From Allosphingosinicella vermicomposti (GTDB lineage: Bacteria > Pseudomonadota > Alphaproteobacteria > Sphingomonadales > Sphingomonadaceae), in assembly GCF_003012815.1 (NCBI RefSeq), contig NZ_PXYJ01000002.1, forward strand, positions 434,001 to 498,000: 64,000 nt of DNA, written 5' to 3'. Numbering within the stretch: position 1 is the first letter of the stretch; the number at the start of each line of letters is the position of its first letter. Under the pieces are notes generated by a model, which made no database searches, was not told the origin of the DNA, and saw only the letters and a program-made list of their open reading frames with translations. The position numbers were made by a program, and so were the translations under genes. Positions 45,052-53,256 of this stretch are shown one piece after another.

Positions 45052-45849
45052 ATGAACAACGAACGCCCCCTCGCCGCCGCTCTGGCTCTCACTGCTTCCC
45101 TTTTCCTGTTGAGCGGGCCCGCTGCCGCCCAGGACGAAGGCGATACGACGCGTGTCCGGATCGGGGTCGGCGCGCAGGTCGTACCAAGTTATCCCGGCGC
45201 GGACGAGGTAAGATGGCGCCCACTTTGGGATGTTGGCCGCGCCCGTCCGGGCGAAACATTCGGCTTTGAGGCGCCTGACGAAAGCTTCGGTATTCCCGTC
45301 ATCAGCACAAACGGGTTCGAGATCGGCCCGATCCTCAATTATGAGGGCAGCCGTAAACCGGATGAAGTCGGCGCACCGCTCGACAAGGTGAAGGCGACGT
45401 TCGAAGCGGGCGTCGGCGCCGATTATTACCTTTCGGACAATTTCCGTCTGCGTGCCGAAGCCCGGCGCGGCATTGGCGGGCACGACGGCTGGATTGGCGT
45501 CGTGGGCGGCGATTATATCATGCGCGATGGCGATGACTATCTCTTCTCGATCGGCCCGCGCGTGACGCTCGCCAATGGCCGCTATCACCGCGCCTATTTC
45601 GGCGTGACGCCGGAGGAGAGCGTGCGGACCGGCCTCTCCGCCTATCGTCCCGGCGGCGGCATACAGACGGCTGGTGCTTCGGCGAGCTTCCTTTATCAGC
45701 TGACGCCGCGATGGGGACTTTACAGCTACGCGAAATACGACCGCCTGGTGGGCGATGCGGCGGACTCCCCGATCGTCCGCGCCTTTGGCTCGCGCGACCA
45801 GTTTTCCGGCGGCCTTGCCGTTACCTACACCTTTAACTGGACCAAGTAG
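45052..45849 (+). CDS. MipA/OmpV-family outer-membrane protein
   Basis: A 265-residue outer-membrane barrel; signal peptide about 1-27 (ALTASLFLLSGPAAAQ). The body reads VRIGVGAQVVPSYPGADEVR (typical MipA/OmpV opening), then FGIPVISTNGFEIGPIL, LRAEARRGIGGHDGW and ends in GGLAVTYTFNWTK. The ATG at 45052 is used because the signal sequence starts there. Family members bind peptidoglycan enzymes or act as porins; the exact role is unknown. Confidence 0.83.
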   Translation: MNNERPLAAALALTASLFLLSGPAAAQDEGDTTRVRIGVGAQVVPSYPGADEVRWRPLWDVGRARPGETFGFEAPDESFGIPVISTNGFEIGPILNYEGSRKPDEVGAPLDKVKATFEAGVGADYYLSDNFRLRAEARRGIGGHDGWIGVVGGDYIMRDGDDYLFSIGPRVTLANGRYHRAYFGVTPEESVRTGLSAYRPGGGIQTAGASASFLYQLTPRWGLYSYAKYDRLVGDAADSPIVRAFGSRDQFSGGLAVTYTFNWTK

Positions 45850-45921
45850 AAGGTCCGCACCATCGGTCAGGCGTTGCTCCCCGCTGGCGCCTAAACCGGC
45901 CCCGTGTCAGGGACAGGGCCG

Positions 45922-46806
45922 ATGGAAACGAAGATCGCCAATCATTACCGCGCGCGGATGGAGCGGGTGCTTGCTCATATTGACGCGCATCTGGACGAGA
46001 ATCTTAGCGTCGATCGCTTGAGCGGCGTGGCCTGCTTCTCACGCTACCATTTCCAGCGGCAATTTTCGGCGCTTTTCGGGATCGGCGTACACCGCTACGT
46101 CCAGCTTCTGCGCCTGAAACGCGCATCCTACCGGCTTGCGTTTCGGCAGGGTGAAAGCGTCACGGCGATTGCGCTCGACAGCGGGTATGAGGGGCCGGAG
46201 GCGTTCTCGCGCGCATTTCGCCAGCGCCTCGGCCAAAGTCCGAGCGCGTTTCGCGCAGAGCCCGATTGGTCCCCCTGGCACGCGGCCACCGCGCCGCTCA
46301 CACAAGCCAGGAGTACAATCATGACACAATCTCTTACCGTCGATAACGTACGCATCATCGATTTTCCGGAAACCCATGTTGCGATGATGGAGCATCGCGG
46401 CGATCCGCGCCGCATCGGAGATACGGTGCGCCGTTTCATCGACTGGCGGCGGGCCAATGGCCTCCATCCCGGCAAAAGCTCGACCTTAAACATCTTTCAC
46501 GACGATCCGGACAGCACCCCGCCTGCGGGCTATCGGATGAGCCTGTGCGCAGGCGTTACCGCCCATTTCACGGCTAATGCCGATGACATTGAAATCGGCA
46601 CGATCCCCGAGGGCCGCTGCGCAGTCCTGCGCCTGACCGGGTCGAGCGACAATCTTCAGCCAGCCTTCGCATACCTTTATGGCGAATGGCTTCCCGAGAG
46701 CGGGCAGGAATTGCGGGACTTTCCGCCTTTTGCGCAACGCGTCCGCTTCTTTCCCGACGTTCCCGAGCATGAAGCGGTGACGGACATCTTCCTGCCGATC
46801 GCGTAG
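45922..46806 (+). CDS. AraC-family regulator with GyrI-like effector domain
   Basis: A 294-residue regulator. The N-terminal AraC double HTH (about 10-110) contains LSVDRLSGVACFSRYHFQRQ and AIALDSGYEGPEAFSRAFRQ. The C-terminal GyrI/SOUL-like effector domain has IDFPETHVAMMEHRGDPRR and AVLRLTGSSDNL. This arrangement is like Rob and related multidrug-sensing activators. ATG 45922 after AGGGACAGGG; a GTG six codons upstream is also open. The target is not evident. Confidence 0.9.
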   Translation: METKIANHYRARMERVLAHIDAHLDENLSVDRLSGVACFSRYHFQRQFSALFGIGVHRYVQLLRLKRASYRLAFRQGESVTAIALDSGYEGPEAFSRAFRQRLGQSPSAFRAEPDWSPWHAATAPLTQARSTIMTQSLTVDNVRIIDFPETHVAMMEHRGDPRRIGDTVRRFIDWRRANGLHPGKSSTLNIFHDDPDSTPPAGYRMSLCAGVTAHFTANADDIEIGTIPEGRCAVLRLTGSSDNLQPAFAYLYGEWLPESGQELRDFPPFAQRVRFFPDVPEHEAVTDIFLPIA

Positions 46807-46886
46807 GGCTGCTTCGCGGGTTATAGCGTGAGGAGAGCGGCCGCGTAGCCGATCCCTCTCCTCACTCAACCGTTGAAATCAATCCG

Positions 46887-46963
46887 CTAGGGCTGAGCCT
46901 GTCGAAGCCCGTGTGGATCGCGCGTTGCACACGCCCTTCGACAGGCTCAGGGCTAGCGGTTGT
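46887..46963. repeat. Intergenic palindromic element (GAGCCTGTCGAAG family)
   Basis: CGCTAGGGCTGAGCCTGTCG-AAGCCC on the left; CCCTTCGACAGGCTCAGGGC-TAGCGG on the right. An inverted repeat in the 282-bp gap between the AraC gene and the ceramide-synthase-like gene; nothing else is seen in that gap. Confidence 0.85.
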
Positions 46964-47088
46964 GGGAAATGGCGTTCTCAGTGAGATTGGGGTGGGCACG
47001 CGCCGATGAGCCTGGATGGGCTGGGGCATGACACACGCGGCTACAAGCCTTCGTGACAGCGCCCCATAGAGCGGCTAGGCAATGCGCC

Positions 47089-48225
47089 ATGAGCGATCTC
47101 ATCATCCGCCCGGTCCGCGGCAAGGCCGACCGCAACATGTTCGTCGATTTCGCCTGGGACGTTTATGCGGACGATCCGCATTGGGTGCCGCCGCTTAAGG
47201 ACGAAGCTCACGGACTTCTCGATCCGAAGAAAAATCCGTGGTTCGAACATGCGGAGGCCGAATTCTTCCTCGCCTTTCGCGGCGGCAAGGTGGTGGGGCG
47301 GATTTCGGCGCAGATCGACCGGCTGGTGCTTGAGGCTATGGGTGCCGGGACCGGCCAATGGGGCATGTTCGAAGCATGTGATGCCGGCACCGGCGCGGCC
47401 CTGATCGCCCAGGCGGAAGATTGGCTGAGGGAAAGAGGCATGAGCCGGGCGCTCGGCCCGTTCAGCCTGTCGGTATGGGACGAACCGGGCCTTCTGGTCC
47501 AAGGCGCGGACCATGCGCCTACGGTGATGATGGGCCACCATCGCCCGGATTATGCAGCATGGGTCGAAGCGGCGGGCTATGCCGGGGTCAAGGATCTCTA
47601 CACATACGAACTCGACATCACGAAGGACTTCCCGCCCATCGTGCAGAAGATCGTCGCAAGTGGCGAACGCAATGCCCGCATTACCATCCGCCGCGTCGAT
47701 AAGAGCCGTTTCGCGGAAGAAGCGGCATTGATCCTCGGCATCCTGAACGATGCATGGTCGGACAATTGGGGCTTCGTGCCGCTAACCGATGCGGAAATCG
47801 CATATGCTGGCAAGAAACTGAAGCCGATCGTGTTCGAGGATCTGATCCGCGTCGCGGAGGTGGAGGGAGAGCCGGTCGCCTTCATGATGACCTTGCCCGA
47901 TCTCAACGAGCTCACCCGCGATCTGAACGGCAGGCTGCTGCCCTTCGGCTGGGCGAAGCTGTTGTGGCGGCTGCACAAGCCGCAGGTGCGGACGATGCGC
48001 GTGCCGCTGATGGGGGTTGTGAAGCGCCTCCAGGCAAGCCGCCTTGCCAGCCAATTGGCCTTCATGATGATCGAATATATTCGCCGCGACGCCCTCGCCA
48101 AATATGGCGCATCGCGCGGCGAGATTGGCTGGGTTCTTGACGACAATCAGGGCATGAAGGCCATCGCCGAGACGATCGATAGCCGCGTGAACAAGGTCTA
48201 CCGGATTTACGAAAAGGTGTTGTGA
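47089..48225 (+). CDS. GNAT-fold N-acyltransferase-like protein, bacterial ceramide synthase candidate
   Basis: A 378-residue cytoplasmic protein. It opens DLIIRPVRGKADRNMFVDFA and shows the long double-GNAT layout, with AEFFLAFRGGKVVGRISAQID, GMFEACDAGTGAALIAQAED and a C-terminal half ending EIGWVLDDNQGMKAIAETID and NKVYRIYEKVL. Proteins of this kind include the bacterial ceramide synthase described in Caulobacter, which N-acylates the 3-keto sphingoid base. The assignment rests on family resemblance and the sphingolipid genes 10 kb upstream. Start ATG 47089. Confidence 0.72.
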   Translation: MSDLIIRPVRGKADRNMFVDFAWDVYADDPHWVPPLKDEAHGLLDPKKNPWFEHAEAEFFLAFRGGKVVGRISAQIDRLVLEAMGAGTGQWGMFEACDAGTGAALIAQAEDWLRERGMSRALGPFSLSVWDEPGLLVQGADHAPTVMMGHHRPDYAAWVEAAGYAGVKDLYTYELDITKDFPPIVQKIVASGERNARITIRRVDKSRFAEEAALILGILNDAWSDNWGFVPLTDAEIAYAGKKLKPIVFEDLIRVAEVEGEPVAFMMTLPDLNELTRDLNGRLLPFGWAKLLWRLHKPQVRTMRVPLMGVVKRLQASRLASQLAFMMIEYIRRDALAKYGASRGEIGWVLDDNQGMKAIAETIDSRVNKVYRIYEKVL

Positions 48226-48229
48226 GGCG

Positions 48230-48736
48230 TCAGTCGCCGAGCAGGCGCATCGCATAGCTTTTGATGTCGTCCGGCCAGGGCCCGATGATATCCGTCAGCC
48301 GTGCAGCTTCGCCGCGATAAAGCGCGCGGATCGCCTCCTCATAACCCGAACGATCGCCGGAGGTGGCGGTGAGAAAACGGTAGACGGCGTCGCGCCGTGC
48401 TTCTGGCGTGGCAGGCGCCGCCATGGCGTCATCGACGAGGCGGCGAAGCGCGGCTGATGCGCCGCCCTTTTGCCGCCGGAGCCAATCCCAATGGCGGGGA
48501 AGCAGGGTCACTTCGCGCGGCGTCACGCCAAGACTGGGGCGACCGCGGCCGCGCGCCGGGGCTGTCTTGCCCGCATCCCAATAATCCGCGTCAATCCGTG
48601 CACCCGTCGCATCGTCGAAGATATCGATGGCAGCAAAGTCGGCCTGTGCGTAGCCATCTTCAATCCGGTGCGTGACGGCCGCTTTCTCTCCCGAAGCGAT
48701 GATGCGGCCCTCAAAAAAAGCGGTGACGGTGGACAT
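48230..48736 (-). CDS. DUF2239-family protein
   Basis: A 168-residue cytoplasmic protein of DUF2239. It includes GRIIASGEKAAVTHRIEDGY, GRGRPSLGVTPREVTLLPRH and WDWLRRQKGGASAALRRLVD. The second half looks like a small HTH or helical bundle. The GRGRPSLGV AT-hook-like segment hints at nucleic-acid binding. ATG with AAAGGAG in front. Stop is 4 bp from the convergent previous gene. Function unknown. Confidence 0.78.
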   Translation of the reverse strand: MSTVTAFFEGRIIASGEKAAVTHRIEDGYAQADFAAIDIFDDATGARIDADYWDAGKTAPARGRGRPSLGVTPREVTLLPRHWDWLRRQKGGASAALRRLVDDAMAAPATPEARRDAVYRFLTATSGDRSGYEEAIRALYRGEAARLTDIIGPWPDDIKSYAMRLLGD

Positions 48737-48756
48737 GGGATCTCCTTTGCCGGAGA

Positions 48757-48796
48757 TCAATATATCCGGGTAGAATTCTTGTCAATTAAATCCGGG
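48757..48796 (-). promoter_or_regulatory. Promoter with tandem ACCCGGAT sites for the DUF2239 gene
   Basis: On the minus strand: TTGACA (48785-48780), a 17-bp spacer, TATTGA (48762-48757). ACCCGGAT occurs twice, once upstream of the -35 and once inside the spacer, 26 bp apart. The arrangement looks like a repressor operator with two direct sites around the promoter. The start of transcription would lie about 15 bp before the ATG. Confidence 0.65.
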
Positions 48797-48813
48797 TTAA
48801 AATCCGATAGGCG

Positions 48814-49593
48814 CTAGTCGTTCAGCACCACCCACGTCGCGGCATGGTCCGATGCTTTTTCGCGGCCGCGATAATCCTTGTCCACACCGGCATCGGCCAT
48901 GCGGTCGGCGGCCTGCGGACTCAGCAGCAGGTGGTCGATGCGAAAGCCCGCGTCGCGCTGCCACGCGCCCGCCGTATAATCCCAAAAGGTGTAGACGGCG
49001 CCGACGGGATAGCGAACGCGGATCGCGTCGGTCCACCCCTGATGGACGAGGGTGCGGAATGCGGCGCGGCTTTCAGGCTGCATCAGAGCGTCCTTCGCCA
49101 TGGCGCGAGCGGAAAAGACGTCGTCGGGATGATCGGTGGGGATGACGTTGTAATCGCCTGCGAGGACCACCGGCACTTCGGCGGCGAGGAGTTCTGCGGC
49201 ATGCGCCCGAAGCCGCTCGAACCAGGCGAGCTTATAGGCGAACTTCTCCGTGCCTACCGGATTGCCGTTGGGTAGATAGATGCTGCCGATGATGACGCCG
49301 TTCACCGCGGCTTCGATATAGCGGCTATGCGTATCGTCGGGATCGCCGGGCAAGCCCATACGGCAGAGTTGAGGCTCGGCATCGCGAGCGAGGATCGCTA
49401 CGCCGTTAAAGCCCTTCTGCCCATGCCAGACGGCGCCGTAGCCCGCCGCCTTGATGTCAGCGATGGGGAAATTGTCGTCGTCGCACTTCAGCTCCTGAAG
49501 GCAGACGGCGTCAGGCTTCTGCTCCTCCAGCCATTCGAGGAGGCGCGGCAGGCGGGCGCGGATGCCGTTCACATTGTAAGTGGCGATCTTCAT
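48814..49593 (-). CDS. xth: Exodeoxyribonuclease III
   Basis: A DNA-repair AP endonuclease/3'-phosphodiesterase. 259 residues. Family landmarks: IATYNVNGIRARLPRLLEWL, CLQELKCDDDNFP (metal-ligand Glu), GFNGVAIL, VLAGDYNVIPT (Asp and Asn of the active site) and the terminal SDHAATW with the catalytic Asp-His. A single gene with no visible partner. Confidence 0.95.
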   Translation of the reverse strand: MKIATYNVNGIRARLPRLLEWLEEQKPDAVCLQELKCDDDNFPIADIKAAGYGAVWHGQKGFNGVAILARDAEPQLCRMGLPGDPDDTHSRYIEAAVNGVIIGSIYLPNGNPVGTEKFAYKLAWFERLRAHAAELLAAEVPVVLAGDYNVIPTDHPDDVFSARAMAKDALMQPESRAAFRTLVHQGWTDAIRVRYPVGAVYTFWDYTAGAWQRDAGFRIDHLLLSPQAADRMADAGVDKDYRGREKASDHAATWVVLND

Positions 49594-49733
49594 GGGCCGG
49601 GAACGTAGCGGCTGGATCAGACCTCGTCACCCCATACCGTTTGGAGTGAACCTCCATTTGCTTAATGAGAGCAACAGATGAAGGAGGCATTGGCTGCCCC
49701 AGGCGCGGAAAAAGCCGGCCGATGCGCGCTGGG

Positions 49734-50069
49734 TCAGATGGAAAAGCTGGTGCCGCAGCCGCAGCCGGACGCCGCTTGCGGGTTCTTTACCTGGAAGGAG
49801 GCGCCGCCAAGGGATTCGACGTAGTCCACCGCCGATCCGCGCACGAGATCGAGGCTGATCGCATCCACCACCAAAGTCACGCCGTCCTGGCTGGTGGCCG
49901 CATCGTCCGCCTCGATGCTGTCGGCGAGGCCGAAGCGATATTGGAAACCGGCACAGCCTCCGCCGTCCACGGCGAGGCGGAGGATGGCGGGCTTGTCCTG
50001 TTTCTTCGCGATCGCCGCGACACGGGCGGCGGCGGCGGGGGTGAGGGCGATTTGCGCTGTTTCGCTCAT
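49734..50069 (-). CDS. erpA: Iron-sulfur cluster insertion protein ErpA
   Basis: An A-type Fe-S carrier, 111 residues. The three conserved cysteines are in GGCAGFQY and SGCGCGTSF. It opens with ETAQIALTPAAAARVAAIA. A-type proteins include IscA, SufA and ErpA; the sequence LRLAVDGGGCAGFQYRF fits ErpA best. Start ATG 50069; a longer frame exists upstream but lacks support. Confidence 0.9.
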   Translation of the reverse strand: MSETAQIALTPAAAARVAAIAKKQDKPAILRLAVDGGGCAGFQYRFGLADSIEADDAATSQDGVTLVVDAISLDLVRGSAVDYVESLGGASFQVKNPQAASGCGCGTSFSI

Positions 50070-50112
50070 GATGCGGAGATAGGGGATGAAGAGCACGCTC
50101 ACAAGATTGTCC

Positions 50113-50191
50113 CTTAATCTGCTAGTCCTGAGCTTGTCGAAGGACGGAACGAGCTGGGACCGTCCTTCGACAAGCTCAGGACTAGCGGTGG
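50113..50191. repeat. Intergenic palindromic element (CTAGTCCTGAGCTTGTCGAAG type)
   Basis: Inverted arms GCTAGTCCTGAGCTTGTCGA and its right-hand reverse complement GACAAGCTCAGGACTAGC, nearly perfect over 25 bp. Located between the divergent erpA and purS. Confidence 0.88.
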
Positions 50192-50282
50192 TGGGGCGGC
50201 TCTGGAAAGCCCCTCTCAGCGCTTGTCAGAATCCCCGCCAGCCGCCATAGAGCGCCCATTCCCGGCAAAGGAGCGTTCGCGC

Positions 50283-50519
50283 ATGAAGGTCCGCGTTTTC
50301 GTCACGCTGAAGAACGGCGTTCTCGATCCCCAGGGCAAGGCCATTCACCATGCGCTGGAAGGCCTCGGCTTTTCCGGCGTCAACGACGTGCGCCAGGGTA
50401 AGGTGATCGAGCTCGACGTTGCGGACAGCGTCAGCGATGCCGATATCGAAGGCATGTGCACGAAGCTGCTCGCCAACACCGTCATCGAGAATTTCCGCAT
50501 CGAACGCCTGGCGGCCTGA
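50283..50519 (+). CDS. purS: Phosphoribosylformylglycinamidine synthase subunit PurS
   Basis: The small adaptor subunit of the PurL-PurQ-PurS complex in purine synthesis. 78 residues: [36 protein letters not shown] and [16 protein letters not shown] are the PurS signature. Start ATG 50283. It lies 14 bp upstream of purQ. Confidence 0.96.
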   Translation: MKVRVFVTLKNGVLDPQGKAIHHALEGLGFSGVNDVRQGKVIELDVADSVSDADIEGMCTKLLANTVIENFRIERLAA

Positions 50520-50533
50520 AGGAGCCCGTTCCC

Positions 50534-51199
50534 ATGAAAAGCGCCGTCATCGTTTTCCCGGGTTCCAATTGCAACCGAGACTTGCAGGTGGCGCTGCGCG
50601 ACGTGAGCGGACAGGAACCGGCGATGATCTGGCACCGCGAAACGGCGCTTCCGGAAGGGCTTGATCTCATCGCTGTTCCGGGTGGCTTTTCCTATGGCGA
50701 CTATCTGCGCTCCGGCGCGATGGCGGCACGTTCGCCGGTCATGCGGGCGGTGAAGGACGCGGCTCACAAGGGCGTGTCGGTCCTCGGCATCTGCAATGGG
50801 TTCCAGATCCTCACCGAAGCCGGGATGCTGCCGGGCGCGCTTATGCGCAACGCCAACCTCTCCTTCGTCTGCCGCGATGTGGATCTGAAGGTGGAGAACA
50901 GCCAGTCGGCCTTCACCAGCCGCTACGAAGCGGGCGAAGAGATCGTCATTCCCGTCGCGCATCACGACGGCAATTATACGGCCGACGAAGAGACGCTCGA
51001 CCGTCTCGAAGGCGAAGGCCGCGTGGCATTCCGCTACAATTGCGCGGTGAATGGCTCAAAGCGCAACATTGCGGGCATCCTCAACGAAGCCGGCAATGTC
51101 CTTGGCATGATGCCGCATCCGGAGCGGATGATCGAGCGCGCCCATGGCCGCACCGACGGCCGCCGCCTGTTTGAAGGCCTGCTCGAAGCCCTTGGCTGA
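50534..51199 (+). CDS. purQ: Phosphoribosylformylglycinamidine synthase subunit PurQ
   Basis: The glutaminase subunit that feeds ammonia to PurL. 221 residues. Class I amidotransferase features: [12 protein letters not shown], the Cys nucleophile in [10 protein letters not shown] and the catalytic pair in [15 protein letters not shown] supplies a substrate-site loop. ATG 50534. The FNR-type gene starts with a TTG inside its last codons. Confidence 0.96.
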   Translation: MKSAVIVFPGSNCNRDLQVALRDVSGQEPAMIWHRETALPEGLDLIAVPGGFSYGDYLRSGAMAARSPVMRAVKDAAHKGVSVLGICNGFQILTEAGMLPGALMRNANLSFVCRDVDLKVENSQSAFTSRYEAGEEIVIPVAHHDGNYTADEETLDRLEGEGRVAFRYNCAVNGSKRNIAGILNEAGNVLGMMPHPERMIERAHGRTDGRRLFEGLLEALG

Positions 51200-51887
51200 C
51201 CGGCCGGATCGCTGCGCCACCTGCGCCGTCCGCGACAGCGCCGTCTGCGCGGCCCTGAACGAGCGCGAGCTTGAAGACCTCTCTCGTATCGGCCGCACCC
51301 GCACCTTCCAACGCGGGGAGACGATCTTCGCGGCCGGCGAGCCGAGTTATGCTTGCGGAACGCTCGTTTCCGGTGCGGCCAAGCTATCCGCCATCGACGG
51401 CGACGGGGTCGAGCGCATCCTCGCCCTCATCCACCCCGCCGGTTTCCTCGGCCAGCTCTTCACGCCGACCAATAGCCACGAGATTATTGCGCTAACGGAA
51501 AGCACCATGTGCGTCTTCCCCCGCGCGGATTTCGAAAGGCTGATGGCGGCGCATCCAGCGCTTACCCGATCGATCCTCGACCGCACGCTTGCCGAACTCG
51601 ACGCGTCCCGCGCGCTCACCGGCCTCATCGGGCGCCGCGATATCAAGGCGCGCCTCGCGGGCCTCATCCTGGCCTTTGCTCGGGCGGCGGGCACGTCGCC
51701 ATGCGGCATCGCTACCGATTTCGAACTGCCCTTGTCGCGGGAAGAGATGGCGAGCCTGATCGGCACCACCATCGAAACCGTGAGCCGCCGCATGACCGAG
51801 CTTGAGCAGGCGGGAGCGATCGAAAGGCAGGGGCTTCGCGGCCTTGCGATCCGCGATCTCCCTGCCCTCGAACGCCTGGCTACCTAA
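51192..51887 (+). CDS. FNR-type oxygen-responsive regulator (Crp/Fnr family)
   Basis: A 231-residue Crp/Fnr regulator with all four [4Fe-4S] ligand candidates: C8, C11 and C19 in [12 protein letters not shown] and C107 in ESTMCVFPR, the position of the fourth FNR cysteine. The cyclic-nucleotide-like barrel (about 25-145) is followed by the dimer helix and HTH ([20 protein letters not shown]; recognition helix with E-x-x-S-R). The TTG start overlaps the end of purQ; an in-frame ATG farther upstream inside purQ is less likely. It should bind TTGAT-N4-ATCAA-like boxes under low oxygen, one of which lies 0.6 kb downstream. Confidence 0.9.
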   Translation: MADRPDRCATCAVRDSAVCAALNERELEDLSRIGRTRTFQRGETIFAAGEPSYACGTLVSGAAKLSAIDGDGVERILALIHPAGFLGQLFTPTNSHEIIALTESTMCVFPRADFERLMAAHPALTRSILDRTLAELDASRALTGLIGRRDIKARLAGLILAFARAAGTSPCGIATDFELPLSREEMASLIGTTIETVSRRMTELEQAGAIERQGLRGLAIRDLPALERLAT

Positions 51888-51898
51888 GCTCCATCACC

Positions 51899-51967
51899 GC
51901 TAGGGCTGAGCTTGTCGAAGCCCGATCCAGCTGGAACCGTCCTTCGACAGGCTCAGGACTAGCGGTT
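51899..51967. repeat. Intergenic palindromic element (GAGCTTGTCGAAG family)
   Basis: CGCTAGGGCTGAGCTTGTCG-AAGCC and CCTTCGACAGGCTCAGGACT-AGCGG form the arms, between convergent genes. Confidence 0.82.
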
Positions 51968-51984
51968 ATGTGGATCAACTCAAC

Positions 51985-52404
51985 TTACAAAGTCGCCTTG
52001 ATCAGCGCGAAGACCATGGCCAGGCCGACCATCAAAGCGGGCAGGACCATGATCTGGGCCAGTGCCTGCGCGGCGGTGAACTTACCGGTGATACATTCGA
52101 CGCCTTCGGACAAGAACTCGGCCCAGCTTTGCTTGCGCGCGCCATCGTCCGGTACGACGCGGCTCCACCAGGCAGGCGTGATAAAGAGCGAGAGGATGCC
52201 GACCACGATAATACCGGCGGCAACCTTCAGGTCGTCGCCCATAAACGCCGTCATCAGGATGCCCGCAAAGGACAGATAGGCGCCGAGCAGCATGACATGA
52301 ACGGCCGGATGAATGTCGAACGCCCGCTCGCCGCGATTGGGGCGCGCCACCGGAACGATCGTGGCTTTTTCGTGAAGAGCGGCGACTGGCTGATGGATCG
52401 ACAT
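51985..52404 (-). CDS. Small inner-membrane protein with FNR-like upstream site
   Basis: A 139-residue protein with three to four membrane helices: about 36-53 (VMLLGAYLSFAGILMTAF), 60-76 (VAAGIIVVGILSLFI) and 115-135. An aromatic/charged cytoplasmic loop contains PAWWSRVVPDDGARKQSW. No family recognised with confidence. The FNR-type regulator gene lies immediately downstream, convergent to it. A TTGAC-N4-GTCAA site precedes its start by about 58 bp, suggesting low-oxygen expression. Confidence 0.72.
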   Translation of the reverse strand: MSIHQPVAALHEKATIVPVARPNRGERAFDIHPAVHVMLLGAYLSFAGILMTAFMGDDLKVAAGIIVVGILSLFITPAWWSRVVPDDGARKQSWAEFLSEGVECITGKFTAAQALAQIMVLPALMVGLAMVFALIKATL

Positions 52405-52461
52405 TTCGAAACTCCTTCTCGTCTATTGAGAAGGGATTATCCGTAGCGGGCCCGAGCCGCT

Positions 52462-52475
52462 TTGACGGGCGTCAA
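52462..52475 (-). promoter_or_regulatory. FNR/FixK-type box
   Basis: TTGACGGGCGTCAA, a perfect TTGAC-N4-GTCAA dyad, 58-71 bp upstream of the start of the small membrane-protein gene. It overlaps the stop codon of the upstream transporter gene. Matches the FNR/FixK consensus with C/G at the variable fifth position. Confidence 0.65.
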
Positions 52476-53200
52476 ACGGTGGTTTTGAACGGAGTGAAAT
52501 CGGTGCCCGTATCGTAAACGTCCACGCCCTCCCGCCGCTTCAGCCAGCCGACAACGGCATAAGTGACGGGGGTGAGCAAAACCTCCCAGCCCACCTTCAG
52601 CGCGAATTGGGTGGCAAGGACGATTAGCAGGGTCTGGTTGTCCCAAAGGCCGTAAAAAGCGAGCGGGTAGAAGATCAGGCTGTCGATCCCCTGGCCCACC
52701 ACGGTCGATCCGATCGTGCGGGTCCAGAGGTAGCGCCCCTTCGTCCAGACCTTCATGCGGGCAAGGACGTAGCTGTTCGCAAACTCGCCAGCCCAGAATG
52801 CGATGATTGACGCAAACACGATGCGCGGCACCTGGCCGAACACCGTCTCATAGGCCTGCTGCCCCGTCCATGTCGCGGCGGGCGGCAGCGCCACGACGAT
52901 GGCCGACATCGCGGCCATGAACAGCAAGGCCGCAAAGCCCGCCCAGATACACCGCCGCGCCCGGCCATAGCCATAGACTTCGGTCAGCACATCGCCGATC
53001 ACATAGGAAAGCGGAAAGAAGAGGATGCCCGCCCCGAACGGCCAGTCGCCAATGCCGGGCAAGTCGACTGTCGCCACCTTTCCGGCGCCGATCACGTTGG
53101 ACAGAAGGAGGATAGTGACGAACGCCGCCATCACAAAATCGAAATAACGCCGCTCCCCAAGCGCCGCGCCTTCCACCGACCTGATCTTGCCCCCATTCAT
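52472..53200 (-). CDS. Queuosine precursor transporter (YhhQ/VUT family)
   Basis: A 242-residue membrane protein with six helices. Family blocks: LLLSNVIGAGKV, FFPLSYVIGDVLTEVYGYGR (highly conserved), FWAGEFANSYVLARMK and RTIGSTVVGQGIDSLIFYPL. The YhhQ family imports the queuosine precursor for tRNA modification. No queuosine enzymes lie close by. Confidence 0.92.
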   Translation of the reverse strand: MNGGKIRSVEGAALGERRYFDFVMAAFVTILLLSNVIGAGKVATVDLPGIGDWPFGAGILFFPLSYVIGDVLTEVYGYGRARRCIWAGFAALLFMAAMSAIVVALPPAATWTGQQAYETVFGQVPRIVFASIIAFWAGEFANSYVLARMKVWTKGRYLWTRTIGSTVVGQGIDSLIFYPLAFYGLWDNQTLLIVLATQFALKVGWEVLLTPVTYAVVGWLKRREGVDVYDTGTDFTPFKTTV

Positions 53201-53256
53201 GGGTGGTAATTAGCGCAGTTTCACTCCGCCTCAAAGCGCGCTAGAGGGGCGCTAAC

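Noticed and set aside
51144-51191. Upstream ATG at 51144 for the FNR-type gene
   Set aside because: It lies deep inside purQ and would add 16 residues before the cysteine motif. The TTG overlapping the purQ end gives the usual short N-terminus.
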